A program made the position numbers and the translations under genes. Of a stretch of DNA of 60,460 bases, positions 36,264 to 45,112 are shown one piece after another. Origin of the DNA: Solirubrobacterales bacterium. Lineage in GTDB: Bacteria > Actinomycetota > Thermoleophilia > Solirubrobacterales > 70-9. The first letter of the stretch is position 1. Each line of letters starts with the position of its first letter. Under the pieces are notes generated by a model. That model was not told where the DNA came from, ran no database searches, and was given only the letters and a program-made list of their open reading frames with translations. Where the stretch lies: NCBI GenBank assembly GCA_021323175.1, contig JAJTCK010000004.1, positions 1-60,460 of the forward strand, written 5' to 3'.

Positions 36264-37292
36264 ATGAACTTCGACCTCTCAGACGAGCAACGCGAGATCA
36301 AGGACACCGCGCGCCAGTTCTTCGCGGCCCGCTTCAAACCCGAGAAGGTCCGGGACCTCGCGGAGTCCCGGTCCTACGACGACGGCCTCTACGGCCAGAT
36401 GGCGGAGCTCGGCTGGCCCGGCATCGCCGTCGCCGAGGCGGACGGCGGCCAGGACCTGGGGCTGGTCGAGCTGGCCGTGACCCTCGAGGAGTCGGGCTAC
36501 GCGTGCGCTCCCTCGCCCCTCATGGGCAGCGCCGGCGCAGCCCTCGTCATCTCGGCCGCGGGGTCGGACGAGCAGCGCGCCGAGTGGCTTCCGAGGCTCG
36601 CGTCCGGCGAAGCGACCGGCGCGTTCGGCGGCGTCTCCCCCGACGGGCAGAGCACGCTCTTCTGTGACCTTCCGACCGCCGACGTGGCCGTGGTCTTCGA
36701 CGGCGACGGCGCGCTGTTGGCGCCGGCGTCAGAGCTGGACTGCGAGGCCGCCGAGACGATCGACGCCACTCGCTCCTACGCTACCGTCGTCGCCGCCGCC
36801 GGCGAGCGGATGCCCGGTGACGCCGACGCCGGTCGCGACCGCCTGGCGGTGGCGATCTCGGCTGAGCTGACCGGCGTCGGCCAGCGCGCGATGGACATGG
36901 CAGTGGAGTACGCGCGGGAGCGCAAGCAGTTCGACCGGCCGATCGGCTCCTACCAGGCGGTGTCGCACAGGTGCGCGACCATGCTGCTCGCGGTTGAGGA
37001 GTCCCGGTCTCTCGTCTACTACGCGTCGTGGGCCGCGGACGCGGAGCCGGAGTCGCTTCCGATGGCGGCGGCGATGGCCTGCGCGCGCGCCTCGGAGGCC
37101 GCCTGGGAGACCACGGCCTCGGCGCTCCAGGTCTTCGGCGGGATCGGCTTCACCTGGGAGCACGACCTGCAGTTCTGGCTGAAGCGGTCCCGCGTCGCCG
37201 GCCGCATGCTCGGCAGTCCCCGGGAGCACCGCGATCGGGTCGCGGCCCTGGCCGGCCTGGGAGCAGGCGCGCCGGCCGGCGCGGTCGCATAG
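36264..37292 (+). CDS. Acyl-CoA dehydrogenase (beta-like subunit of a probable heteromeric pair)
   Basis: The protein has 342 residues from the ATG at 36264; an open frame to 36231 only overlaps the previous gene. It is shorter than usual. The N-terminal helices (MNFDLSDEQREIKDTARQFF) and the flavin region (A-V-E-Y-A-R-E-R-K-Q-F-D-R-P-I-G-S-Y-Q) are kept. The end has G-G-I-G-F-T-W-E-H-D-L-Q-F-W-L-K-R and no E-G-T-x-E-I motif, the pattern of catalytically dependent FadE27/ChsE2-like partners. Gene order and the four-base spacing support complex formation with the preceding product. Confidence 0.9.
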   Translation: MNFDLSDEQREIKDTARQFFAARFKPEKVRDLAESRSYDDGLYGQMAELGWPGIAVAEADGGQDLGLVELAVTLEESGYACAPSPLMGSAGAALVISAAGSDEQRAEWLPRLASGEATGAFGGVSPDGQSTLFCDLPTADVAVVFDGDGALLAPASELDCEAAETIDATRSYATVVAAAGERMPGDADAGRDRLAVAISAELTGVGQRAMDMAVEYARERKQFDRPIGSYQAVSHRCATMLLAVEESRSLVYYASWAADAEPESLPMAAAMACARASEAAWETTASALQVFGGIGFTWEHDLQFWLKRSRVAGRMLGSPREHRDRVAALAGLGAGAPAGAVA

Positions 37293-37311
37293 CCGGACTC
37301 ACGACGCCGGC

Positions 37312-37605
37312 TCAGTCGGGCAGCACCTCGGCGTCCGAGATGACCCTGGTCTCGCCGCGCAGGCGGAAGTGGACGTCCACGGTGTCGTGCTTGCCGTATG
37401 ACCCGAACAGCCCGAGCGCCATGGCCAGCCAGCGGCCGCCGCTGACCTGCTCCTTCATCAGCGGCCTCGTGAAGAGGACGTCCCGGCCGCGGACCGTGTA
37501 GTCGGCTCCGTCCCGCTGCTCGGTTCCGTTGATGAAGACCTGGATCGGGCGCTCGGCCCCCTGGGGGAGCCGCACCCGCCGGCCCGCTTCGACGCTCTCG
37601 CTCAT
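37312..37605 (-). CDS. Hypothetical 97-residue protein
   Basis: I do not recognise a family. The protein is short, beta-rich by pattern (RPIQVFINGTEQRDGADYTV, then RGRDVLFTRPL) and has no signal peptide or membrane segment. It looks like a single small beta-sandwich. The ATG at 37605 has a TAGCCT box six bases upstream, so it appears to be transcribed from its own leaderless promoter, although two other minus-strand genes lie just upstream. It is convergent with the acyl-CoA dehydrogenase pair, 19 bases apart. Confidence 0.65.
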   Translation of the reverse strand: MSESVEAGRRVRLPQGAERPIQVFINGTEQRDGADYTVRGRDVLFTRPLMKEQVSGGRWLAMALGLFGSYGKHDTVDVHFRLRGETRVISDAEVLPD

Positions 37606-37624
37606 GTTTCGAGGCTAGTTCGCC

Positions 37625-37966
37625 TCAGGCGGCGAGCGATGACCGGAGTCGCTCGAACGCCTCGTCGAGGGTATCCGCTCGGAGGGGCTGCTTGCGGATG
37701 GCCCCGCGGTAGACGACGACCGCGCCGTCCCCCATCACGTCGATCCCGGCCTCGGGGCCGCGGAAGAGCTTCATCCCGGAGACCTCGACCCGGGACGCCA
37801 CCCGCTGGTCGGGGGTGAAATCCCTCAGCATCTTCACGGTGCCCAGCCGATCTTCCCGGAGGGCGGCGTCCACGCGTTCGCGAGCGTGCTCGAGCGCCTG
37901 GTCCAGGGTGTCAAACTTGCCCTTCGTGACCTCCGAGCCGTAGCGCTCGGTCACGCGCCAACGCAC
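37625..37966 (-). CDS. Hypothetical 113-residue protein
   Basis: I do not recognise a family. The sequence has mixed alpha/beta character with a helical segment (LDQALEHARERVDAALREDR) and a strand-rich middle. A final helix (LDEAFERLRSSLAA) echoes the first one. No export signal is seen. It begins 21 bases after the citrate synthase stop on the same strand and may be co-transcribed with it; the next small gene follows after 19 bases. Confidence 0.62.
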   Translation of the reverse strand: MRWRVTERYGSEVTKGKFDTLDQALEHARERVDAALREDRLGTVKMLRDFTPDQRVASRVEVSGMKLFRGPEAGIDVMGDGAVVVYRGAIRKQPLRADTLDEAFERLRSSLAA

Positions 37967-37987
37967 GCCGCCCCCTTCCGACCGGCG

Positions 37988-39427
<1,440 letters not shown>

Positions 39428-39523
39428 CGATCACCACCTCCTCGCAGGGATTAGCCGGTGGGCCAGTATCGCACGCTCGTCCCGGCGGCCTGCTCCATTC
39501 CGGCGCGCTCAGGGCGGCCTCTG

Positions 39524-40081
39524 CTAGCCGCTTACCCGGTCGCGCCCTGTCGATGGCGCGGTCGCATCGAGCGCCGCCAGCAGGGAGCCCGCGTCGAAGG
39601 CTCCCTCGTGCAGCCGCCCATTGGTGAAGAAGCCCGGCGTGCCCGTCACGCCTCCGGCGATTCCCCCGTCCACGTCTCGCTGCACCCGTGGCGCATGGGC
39701 GGCGGATTCCAGCTCGGCCGCGATGCGGTCGGCGTCCAGCCCCAGCCCGGCTGCGGCCCGCAGCAGGTCGGGCACCTCCAGGCGGCCCCGCGCCTCGTAC
39801 AGCCGGTCGTGCATGGGCCAGAAGGCCCCCTGCGAGGCCGCCGCCTCGGAGGCCTCCGCGGCTCCCTCGGCCAGCGGATGCACGTCGCGCAGGGGAAAGT
39901 GCCGGAAGGCGAAGCAGAGGCGGCCGCCCAGCTGCTCGCGCACCCGCTTCACGATCGGGTAGGCGGCGGCGCAGTAGGGGCACTGGAAGTCGCCGTACAT
40001 GACCAGCTCGAGCTCGGCGGCGTCGTTCCCCTCGACGTGGTCCTCTGCGGACAGAGGCGGCGTCAGCTGGGGGTCGGGCAT
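39524..40081 (-). CDS. DsbA-family thioredoxin-fold protein
   Basis: The protein has 185 residues with the redox motif C34-P-Y-C37 after the first strand (LELVMYGDFQCPYCAAAYPI), the inserted helical domain and the cis-Pro loop G-T-P-G-F-F-T-N-G. It matches DsbA-like thioredoxin domains, often annotated next to antiporters. There is no signal peptide or lipobox, so it is probably cytoplasmic and may be a disulfide reductase/isomerase or a glutathione-independent transferase-like protein. It is divergent from the Na+/H+ antiporter gene, with starts 35 bases apart. Confidence 0.88.
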   Translation of the reverse strand: MPDPQLTPPLSAEDHVEGNDAAELELVMYGDFQCPYCAAAYPIVKRVREQLGGRLCFAFRHFPLRDVHPLAEGAAEASEAAASQGAFWPMHDRLYEARGRLEVPDLLRAAAGLGLDADRIAAELESAAHAPRVQRDVDGGIAGGVTGTPGFFTNGRLHEGAFDAGSLLAALDATAPSTGRDRVSG

Positions 40082-40116
40082 CGGTGGATCCTAGACTCGG
40101 GAGAGATGGGGCGGCG

Positions 40117-41703
40117 TTGAACGAGATCGAGGCCCTCATCATCCTGGTGGCCGCCGCCGCCGTCCTGGTCCGCCTGGCGGATCTGGTCTCGATCCCGTAT
40201 CCGATCGTCCTGGTCCTCGCCGGTCTCGGCATCGGCTTTCTCCCAGGCGGCCCGGAGATCGAGCTCGAGCCTGAGGTCATCTTCCTGATCTTCCTGCCTC
40301 CCCTCCTCCAGGCTGCGGGGTATTACTCCTCGCCCCAGGAGCTCCGGGCGCAGCGCGGCCCGCTCGGCTGGCTGGTGCTGGGGCTGCCGCTGGCGACGAT
40401 GACGACCGTGGGCGCGGTGGGCCAGGCCGTGATCCCGGGAATCGGATGGGGCGAAGGCCTGCTGCTAGGCGCGATCGTGTCGCCCAACGACCCGGTCTCC
40501 GCGATCGCGACCTTCGAGCGGGTCGGGATCACCGAGCGCGTGCGGGTGCTGGTCGAGGGGGAGACCATGATCAACGACGCTCCCTCGCTCGTCGCCTACA
40601 AGATGGCGCTGACCGCCGTCGTGGCCGGGACGCTGAGCGTGGGGGAGGCGAGTCTGGACCTGCTGATCGCCGTCGTCGGGGGGATCGCGATCGGCCTGGC
40701 CATCGCCTGGGGCGCGATCCATGCGATGAGGCGCCTGGACGACGTCCCACTGGCCGTCCTGATTTCGCTCCTCACCGCCTACGTCAGCTTCGCCCTGGCC
40801 GAGCAGATCGAGGCGTCCGGCGTGCTGGCGGTCGTCTCCGCCGGCCTCTACCTGGGCTGGTACGGCCACGACGCATTGGACGCCGAGACCCGCCTGAGCG
40901 CGCAGGCGTTCTGGGAGGCGCTGGTCTTCGCGCTCAACGCCATCCTCTTCATCCTGCTGGGCCTGCAGGCCCCCGACCTGCTCGAGCGCGTGGGTGAGCA
41001 GCTGGACGTGGGACAGATCGTCGGATACGGGCTGCTCGTTTCGACCGTCGTGATCGCGGTCCGGCTCGTGTGGCAGTTCATCCCCCCGGTCCTGGCCCGG
41101 GCGGTGCCGGCGTTCGGCGGGCTCAACACGGGAGACGACTGGCGCGAGCGGCTGCTGGTGGGCTGGAACGGCATGCGCGGCGCTGTCTCGCTGGCGGCCG
41201 CGCTCTCGCTGCCGCTGACGCTGGACGACGGCGGTGGGTTCCCGGAGCGCGATCTGATCCTGTACCTCACGGTCGCCGTCATCCTGGTGACGCTGATCGG
41301 CCAGGGGCTCACCCTGCCGCCGCTGATCAAGGCGCTCGGGCTCTCGCACACGAGGGCGTGGGCGCCCGACGAGGCGGTGGCCAGGCTGGCAGCTGCCCAG
41401 GCGGCGCTGGACCGGCTCGACGAGATCGAAGTCGAGCGCGAGGACGTCCCTGACGAGGTGGTCGAGCGCCTGCGCGATGTCTACCGGGCGCGGTTCGCGC
41501 GCTGCGTCGCCGAGATGCGGGGCGAGGCGGGCGGACACCCGTTGGAGGATCCCGCCGGCGCCCTGCGCGAGCTCCGCCGCGACCTGATCACGACCGAGCG
41601 CGCCGCTCTGCTGGAGCTCAGGGACGACGGCCGTCTCAAGCCCGACGTCCTGCGCCGCATCCAGCGCGAGCTTGATCTGGACGACGCCCGCTACGCCAAC
41701 TGA
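40117..41703 (+). CDS. CPA1-family Na+/H+ antiporter
   Basis: The protein has 528 residues from a TTG at 40117 (GGGG closely upstream; TAGACT -10 box at 40092-40097); a GTG at 40084 would extend it into the opposite gene's start. About 12 membrane helices run from residue 2 to about 415. The ion-binding region reads GAIVSPNDPVSAIATFERVG, with the N-D-P motif of CPA1 exchangers, and N-G-M-R-G-A-V-S-L-A-A matches the conserved Arg-containing helix. A C-terminal cytoplasmic region of about 110 residues is charged and helical. It exchanges protons for Na+ or other monovalent cations. Confidence 0.92.
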   Translation: MNEIEALIILVAAAAVLVRLADLVSIPYPIVLVLAGLGIGFLPGGPEIELEPEVIFLIFLPPLLQAAGYYSSPQELRAQRGPLGWLVLGLPLATMTTVGAVGQAVIPGIGWGEGLLLGAIVSPNDPVSAIATFERVGITERVRVLVEGETMINDAPSLVAYKMALTAVVAGTLSVGEASLDLLIAVVGGIAIGLAIAWGAIHAMRRLDDVPLAVLISLLTAYVSFALAEQIEASGVLAVVSAGLYLGWYGHDALDAETRLSAQAFWEALVFALNAILFILLGLQAPDLLERVGEQLDVGQIVGYGLLVSTVVIAVRLVWQFIPPVLARAVPAFGGLNTGDDWRERLLVGWNGMRGAVSLAAALSLPLTLDDGGGFPERDLILYLTVAVILVTLIGQGLTLPPLIKALGLSHTRAWAPDEAVARLAAAQAALDRLDEIEVEREDVPDEVVERLRDVYRARFARCVAEMRGEAGGHPLEDPAGALRELRRDLITTERAALLELRDDGRLKPDVLRRIQRELDLDDARYAN

Positions 41704-41718
41704 GGGCACGCCGGCGGC

Positions 41719-42645
41719 TCAGCCGACCTCGAAGTGGGTGATCCGCTTGAAGTCACGGAGCCGTTCGTCTATCTCGTCCTGGGTCAGCGCCGCGACGCGT
41801 TCGGTGCCGAAGGCCTCGACGTTGAACGAGGCCAGGACCGATCCATAGGCCATCGCCTGGCGCAGGACCGCGTGGTCGAAGGGCGAGTCGCCGGCCGCCC
41901 TGCGCTTGTCGAGGTAGCCGAGGAAGCCGCCGGCGAAGCTGTCGCCCGCGCCCGTCGGGTCGCGAACGTCCTCCAGCAGGTATCCCGGGATCGCGAAGAT
42001 CTCGTCCTGGCAGAACAGCGCGGCTCCATACTCGCCCCGCTTGGCCACCGCGACCCCGGGACCCATCCCCATCAGGCTGCGTGCGGCTCGCGCCAGGTTG
42101 GGTTCACCGGTCAGCATCCGCACCTCTGCGTCGTTCAGCAGGGCGCAGTCGACCTCGCCCATCACGTCGGTCAGGGCGTCGCGCTCGGTGTCGATCCAGA
42201 GGTTCATCGAGTCCAGGGCAGCGAAGCTGGTTCCGTTGCACTCGGCGCGCACGCGTCGCTGCAGGTCGGGCTGGATGTTGCCCAGGAACAGCATGTCGGC
42301 GTTGCGAGAGCCGTCCGAGAGCTTCGGGTCGAACTCGGCGAAGACGTTGAGCTGGGTGTCCTCGGTGTGCGCGACGTTCATGTCGTAGTCGTAGTGGCCT
42401 CGCCAGAAGAAGGTCTCGCCGCCCGGGACATGCTCGATGTCCTCGGTGACGATTCCGCGTCCCTGGAGAACGGAGCCCTGCCGGGGCCCGAAGTCGTCCC
42501 CGACCGGGCCGACCACGCGGACCTCGGTGAAGAAGCTGGCGGCCAGGCTGAAGTGCACGGCGGAGCCGCCCAGCATCCGCTCGCGCTCACCGAAGGGAGT
42601 GCGCACGGAGTCGAACGCGATTGATCCGACGACCGTCAAAGACAT
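41719..42645 (-). CDS. PfkB-family sugar/nucleoside kinase
   Basis: The protein has 308 residues. It has the N-terminal G-S-I-A-F-D-S and G-G-S-A-V-H-F-S-L-A-A elements and PfkB signature 2 near the C-terminus, DPTGAGDSFAGGFLGYL, with the Asp of G-A-G-D as catalytic base. It phosphorylates a sugar, nucleoside or similar alcohol using ATP; a ribokinase/adenosine-kinase-like role is likely but the substrate is not clear. It is convergent with the antiporter and divergent from the quinone-oxidoreductase operon, with starts only 29 bases apart. Confidence 0.9.
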   Translation of the reverse strand: MSLTVVGSIAFDSVRTPFGERERMLGGSAVHFSLAASFFTEVRVVGPVGDDFGPRQGSVLQGRGIVTEDIEHVPGGETFFWRGHYDYDMNVAHTEDTQLNVFAEFDPKLSDGSRNADMLFLGNIQPDLQRRVRAECNGTSFAALDSMNLWIDTERDALTDVMGEVDCALLNDAEVRMLTGEPNLARAARSLMGMGPGVAVAKRGEYGAALFCQDEIFAIPGYLLEDVRDPTGAGDSFAGGFLGYLDKRRAAGDSPFDHAVLRQAMAYGSVLASFNVEAFGTERVAALTQDEIDERLRDFKRITHFEVG

Positions 42646-42662
42646 TTCGAGAGTCCCGTCGT

Positions 42663-42668
42663 TATGTT
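42663..42668 (+). promoter_or_regulatory. -10 box of a leaderless transcript for the qor-DEAD-GH15 operon
   Basis: TATGTT ends six bases before the GTG at 42675. The whole divergent region to the PfkB start is only 29 bases, so the promoters overlap. Confidence 0.55.
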
Positions 42669-42674
42669 CAAGCG

Positions 42675-43622
42675 GTGAAGGCTATTCAGATAGAGGAGTT
42701 CGGCGGTCCGGAGCAGATGAAGGTGGCGGAACTGGCGGACCCCGAGCCGGCCGACGGCATGGTCGTGGTGGACGTGGCCCGGTCTGGGGTCAACTTCGCC
42801 GACACGCACGCGATCCGCAACGACTACCTGGCCGAGCAGGCCCTCCCGTTGGTTCCCGGCGGAGAGATAAGCGGAACGACTTCTGACGGCCGGCGCGTGG
42901 CGGCGATGCTGGGCGGGGGCGGCTACGCGCAGAAGGTGGCCGTGCCCGAGGCGTTTCTGGTGCCGGTTCCCGACGAGGTCAACGACGACGAGGCGGCCGG
43001 CCTGCTGCTGCAGGGCGTCACCGCGCACTGCCTGCTCCACCACTGCGCTCACGTGCGCGAGGGAGAGTCGGTGGTGATCGAGGCGGCCGCGGGGGGCACA
43101 GGCAGCCTGGCCGTACAGCTGGCCAAGCGCGCCGGAGCCAAGGTCATCGCGCTCGCCTCGAGCGATGAGAAGCGCAAGCTCGCCGAGCGGTTGGGCGCCG
43201 ACGCCACCGCCGACTCACGCGCCGAGGACCTGACCGCCGAGATCATCGAGGCCAACGGCGGCGACAAGACCGACGTGGTCCTGCAAATGAGCGGCACCGG
43301 CTTCGAGGCGGAGCTGAAGGCCCTGGACACGCTGGGGCGGATCGTGGTCTTCGGCAACGCCGCCCGCCACCCCAACCAGGTCGAGACCAACTACCTGCTG
43401 CAGACCTCCAAGTCCGTGATCGGCTTCTGGCTGGTGCCTATGATCGTGAAGCGCCGCGACCTGGTCACGGCCGCGATCGGCGAGCTGCTGGGAGCGGTCG
43501 CCTCGGGCGAGCTCGAGGTCGTGATCGGCGGGGTCTATCCGCTGAGCGAAGCCGCTCGCGCCCATCAAGACCTGGCAGCGCGCCGCAGCACCGGGAAGCT
43601 GCTGCTCGACCCCTCCAAGTGA
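42675..43622 (+). CDS. Zinc-independent NADPH:quinone oxidoreductase-like medium-chain dehydrogenase
   Basis: The protein has 315 residues from the GTG at 42675. It begins M-K-A-I-Q-I-E-E-F-G-G-P-E, the usual start of quinone oxidoreductases. It has the catalytic-domain pattern R-S-G-V-N-F-A-D-T-H, and the nucleotide-binding motif is AAAGGTGSLAVQLAKRAGAK, a variant of G-x-G-x-x-G. It lacks the zinc ligand set of alcohol dehydrogenases, so it is the zeta-crystallin/QOR type. The stop overlaps the helicase start (GTGA), so it is the first gene of a three-gene operon. Confidence 0.9.
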   Translation: MKAIQIEEFGGPEQMKVAELADPEPADGMVVVDVARSGVNFADTHAIRNDYLAEQALPLVPGGEISGTTSDGRRVAAMLGGGGYAQKVAVPEAFLVPVPDEVNDDEAAGLLLQGVTAHCLLHHCAHVREGESVVIEAAAGGTGSLAVQLAKRAGAKVIALASSDEKRKLAERLGADATADSRAEDLTAEIIEANGGDKTDVVLQMSGTGFEAELKALDTLGRIVVFGNAARHPNQVETNYLLQTSKSVIGFWLVPMIVKRRDLVTAAIGELLGAVASGELEVVIGGVYPLSEAARAHQDLAARRSTGKLLLDPSK

Positions 43623-45112
43623 GCGACTCCGCCCAGAACAACGGCGAAACCGCCGTCGAGGAGGTCGACGCCGTGCAGGCCGACGCCACCGAGGAGGTCG
43701 AGACCAGCTTCGCCGAGCTGGGCCTGTCCAAGGAGCTGCTCCAGACGCTGGACGAGCTGGGCTACGAGAAGCCCACACCGATCCAGGCCAAGGCGATCCC
43801 GGAGCTGTTCGGCGGGCACGACGTGATCGGGCAGGCCCAGACCGGCAGCGGCAAGACGGCCGCCTTCGGCCTGCCGCTGCTCGACTACCTCGACCCGTCC
43901 AGCGAGGAGACCCAGGCGGTCGTGCTGACTCCGACCAGGGAGCTCTGCATCCAGGTGACGCAGGCGATGCGCGCCTACGCCGAGCACCTGGAGGGCGTCG
44001 AGGTCGTGGCCGTCTTCGGGGGCGCTCCCATCCGCGAGCAGCAGGCCCGTCTGCGGCACGGGGCCCAGGTGGTGGTCGCGACGGTCGGCCGGATGATGGA
44101 CCTGATCTCGCGCCAGTCCCTTGTACTGACCTCGGCCCGCTACGTCGTCCTGGACGAGGCCGACGAGATGCTTGACCTGGGCTTCATCGAGGACGTCGAG
44201 AAGATCCTGCGGATGTGTCCGAGCGGACGCCAGACCCTGCTGTTCTCGGCGACGATGCCCGAGCCGGTCGCGCGGCTCGCCCAGACCTACATGTACGACC
44301 CCGTCACCATCCGCGTGACTCCCAGGAAGCTGACCGTTGACTCGGTCGAGCAGGCCTACGTGATGGTCGAACCCAAGGACAAGCTGCAGAGGGTCGTCGA
44401 GGTCCTGAAGGCCGAGGAGCCCGAGCAGGCGATCATCTTCTGCCGCACAAAGATTGGCGCCGCGAGGCTGGACCGGGCGCTGTCCGACAAGGGGCTGCGC
44501 GTGAAGGCCCTCCACGGCGACCTCAGCCAGGGCCAGCGCGACGGCGTGATGATCTCCTTCAAGGAGCACAAGGTGCCGCTGCTGGTCGCCACCGACATCG
44601 CCGCCCGCGGGCTCGACATAGAGCACGTCACCCACGTCATCAATTACGACCTCCCGAACAATCCCGAGATCTACGTGCACCGGATCGGGCGCACGGGGCG
44701 GGTGGGCCGGACCGGCAGAGCGATCACCTTCGCCACCGCCAAGCAGCGGGAGGACCTGAAGACGATCGAGCGCGTCGTCAAGGCCCCGATCGGTGAGTGG
44801 GAGCCGCCCGAGGAGCGGCTGGAGCACGCGCCACGCCCCCGCCGTCGCGAGAGGCCCGTCGAGCCGGACGACGACGGCACCGTGAAGCTGTTCGTGAACC
44901 GCGGCCGCCGCGGAGGCATCGAAGAGGAGGACCTGCGCTGGGCGATCACCGAGGGCGCGGTGATCCCGGAGGAAGCGATCGCGTCGGTCCGGGTCCTCGA
45001 CAGGTTCTCGTTCGTCGAGCTCGAGGCCGGCGAGGCCGAGAAGGCGGTCGAGTTCCTGGACGGGACCAAGCTGAAGGGCAAGCAGATCCGCATGGAGGTC
45101 GCGCGCTCCTGA
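43619..45112 (+). CDS. DEAD-box RNA helicase with C-terminal DbpA-like RNA-binding domain
   Basis: The protein has 497 residues from a GTG overlapping the upstream stop. An acidic N-terminus (about 28 residues) is followed by the Q motif (F-A-E-L-G-L with P-T-P-I-Q), AQTGSGKT, P-T-R-E-L, T-V-G-R (usually T-P-G-R), D-E-A-D, S-A-T, A-T-D-I-A-A-R-G-L-D and HRIGRTGR. The last 75 residues (GTVKLFVNRGRRGGIEEEDL) resemble the DbpA/CsdA RNA-recognition fold. It unwinds RNA duplexes in ribosome assembly or mRNA turnover, often under cold stress. Confidence 0.95.
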   Translation: MSDSAQNNGETAVEEVDAVQADATEEVETSFAELGLSKELLQTLDELGYEKPTPIQAKAIPELFGGHDVIGQAQTGSGKTAAFGLPLLDYLDPSSEETQAVVLTPTRELCIQVTQAMRAYAEHLEGVEVVAVFGGAPIREQQARLRHGAQVVVATVGRMMDLISRQSLVLTSARYVVLDEADEMLDLGFIEDVEKILRMCPSGRQTLLFSATMPEPVARLAQTYMYDPVTIRVTPRKLTVDSVEQAYVMVEPKDKLQRVVEVLKAEEPEQAIIFCRTKIGAARLDRALSDKGLRVKALHGDLSQGQRDGVMISFKEHKVPLLVATDIAARGLDIEHVTHVINYDLPNNPEIYVHRIGRTGRVGRTGRAITFATAKQREDLKTIERVVKAPIGEWEPPEERLEHAPRPRRRERPVEPDDDGTVKLFVNRGRRGGIEEEDLRWAITEGAVIPEEAIASVRVLDRFSFVELEAGEAEKAVEFLDGTKLKGKQIRMEVARS

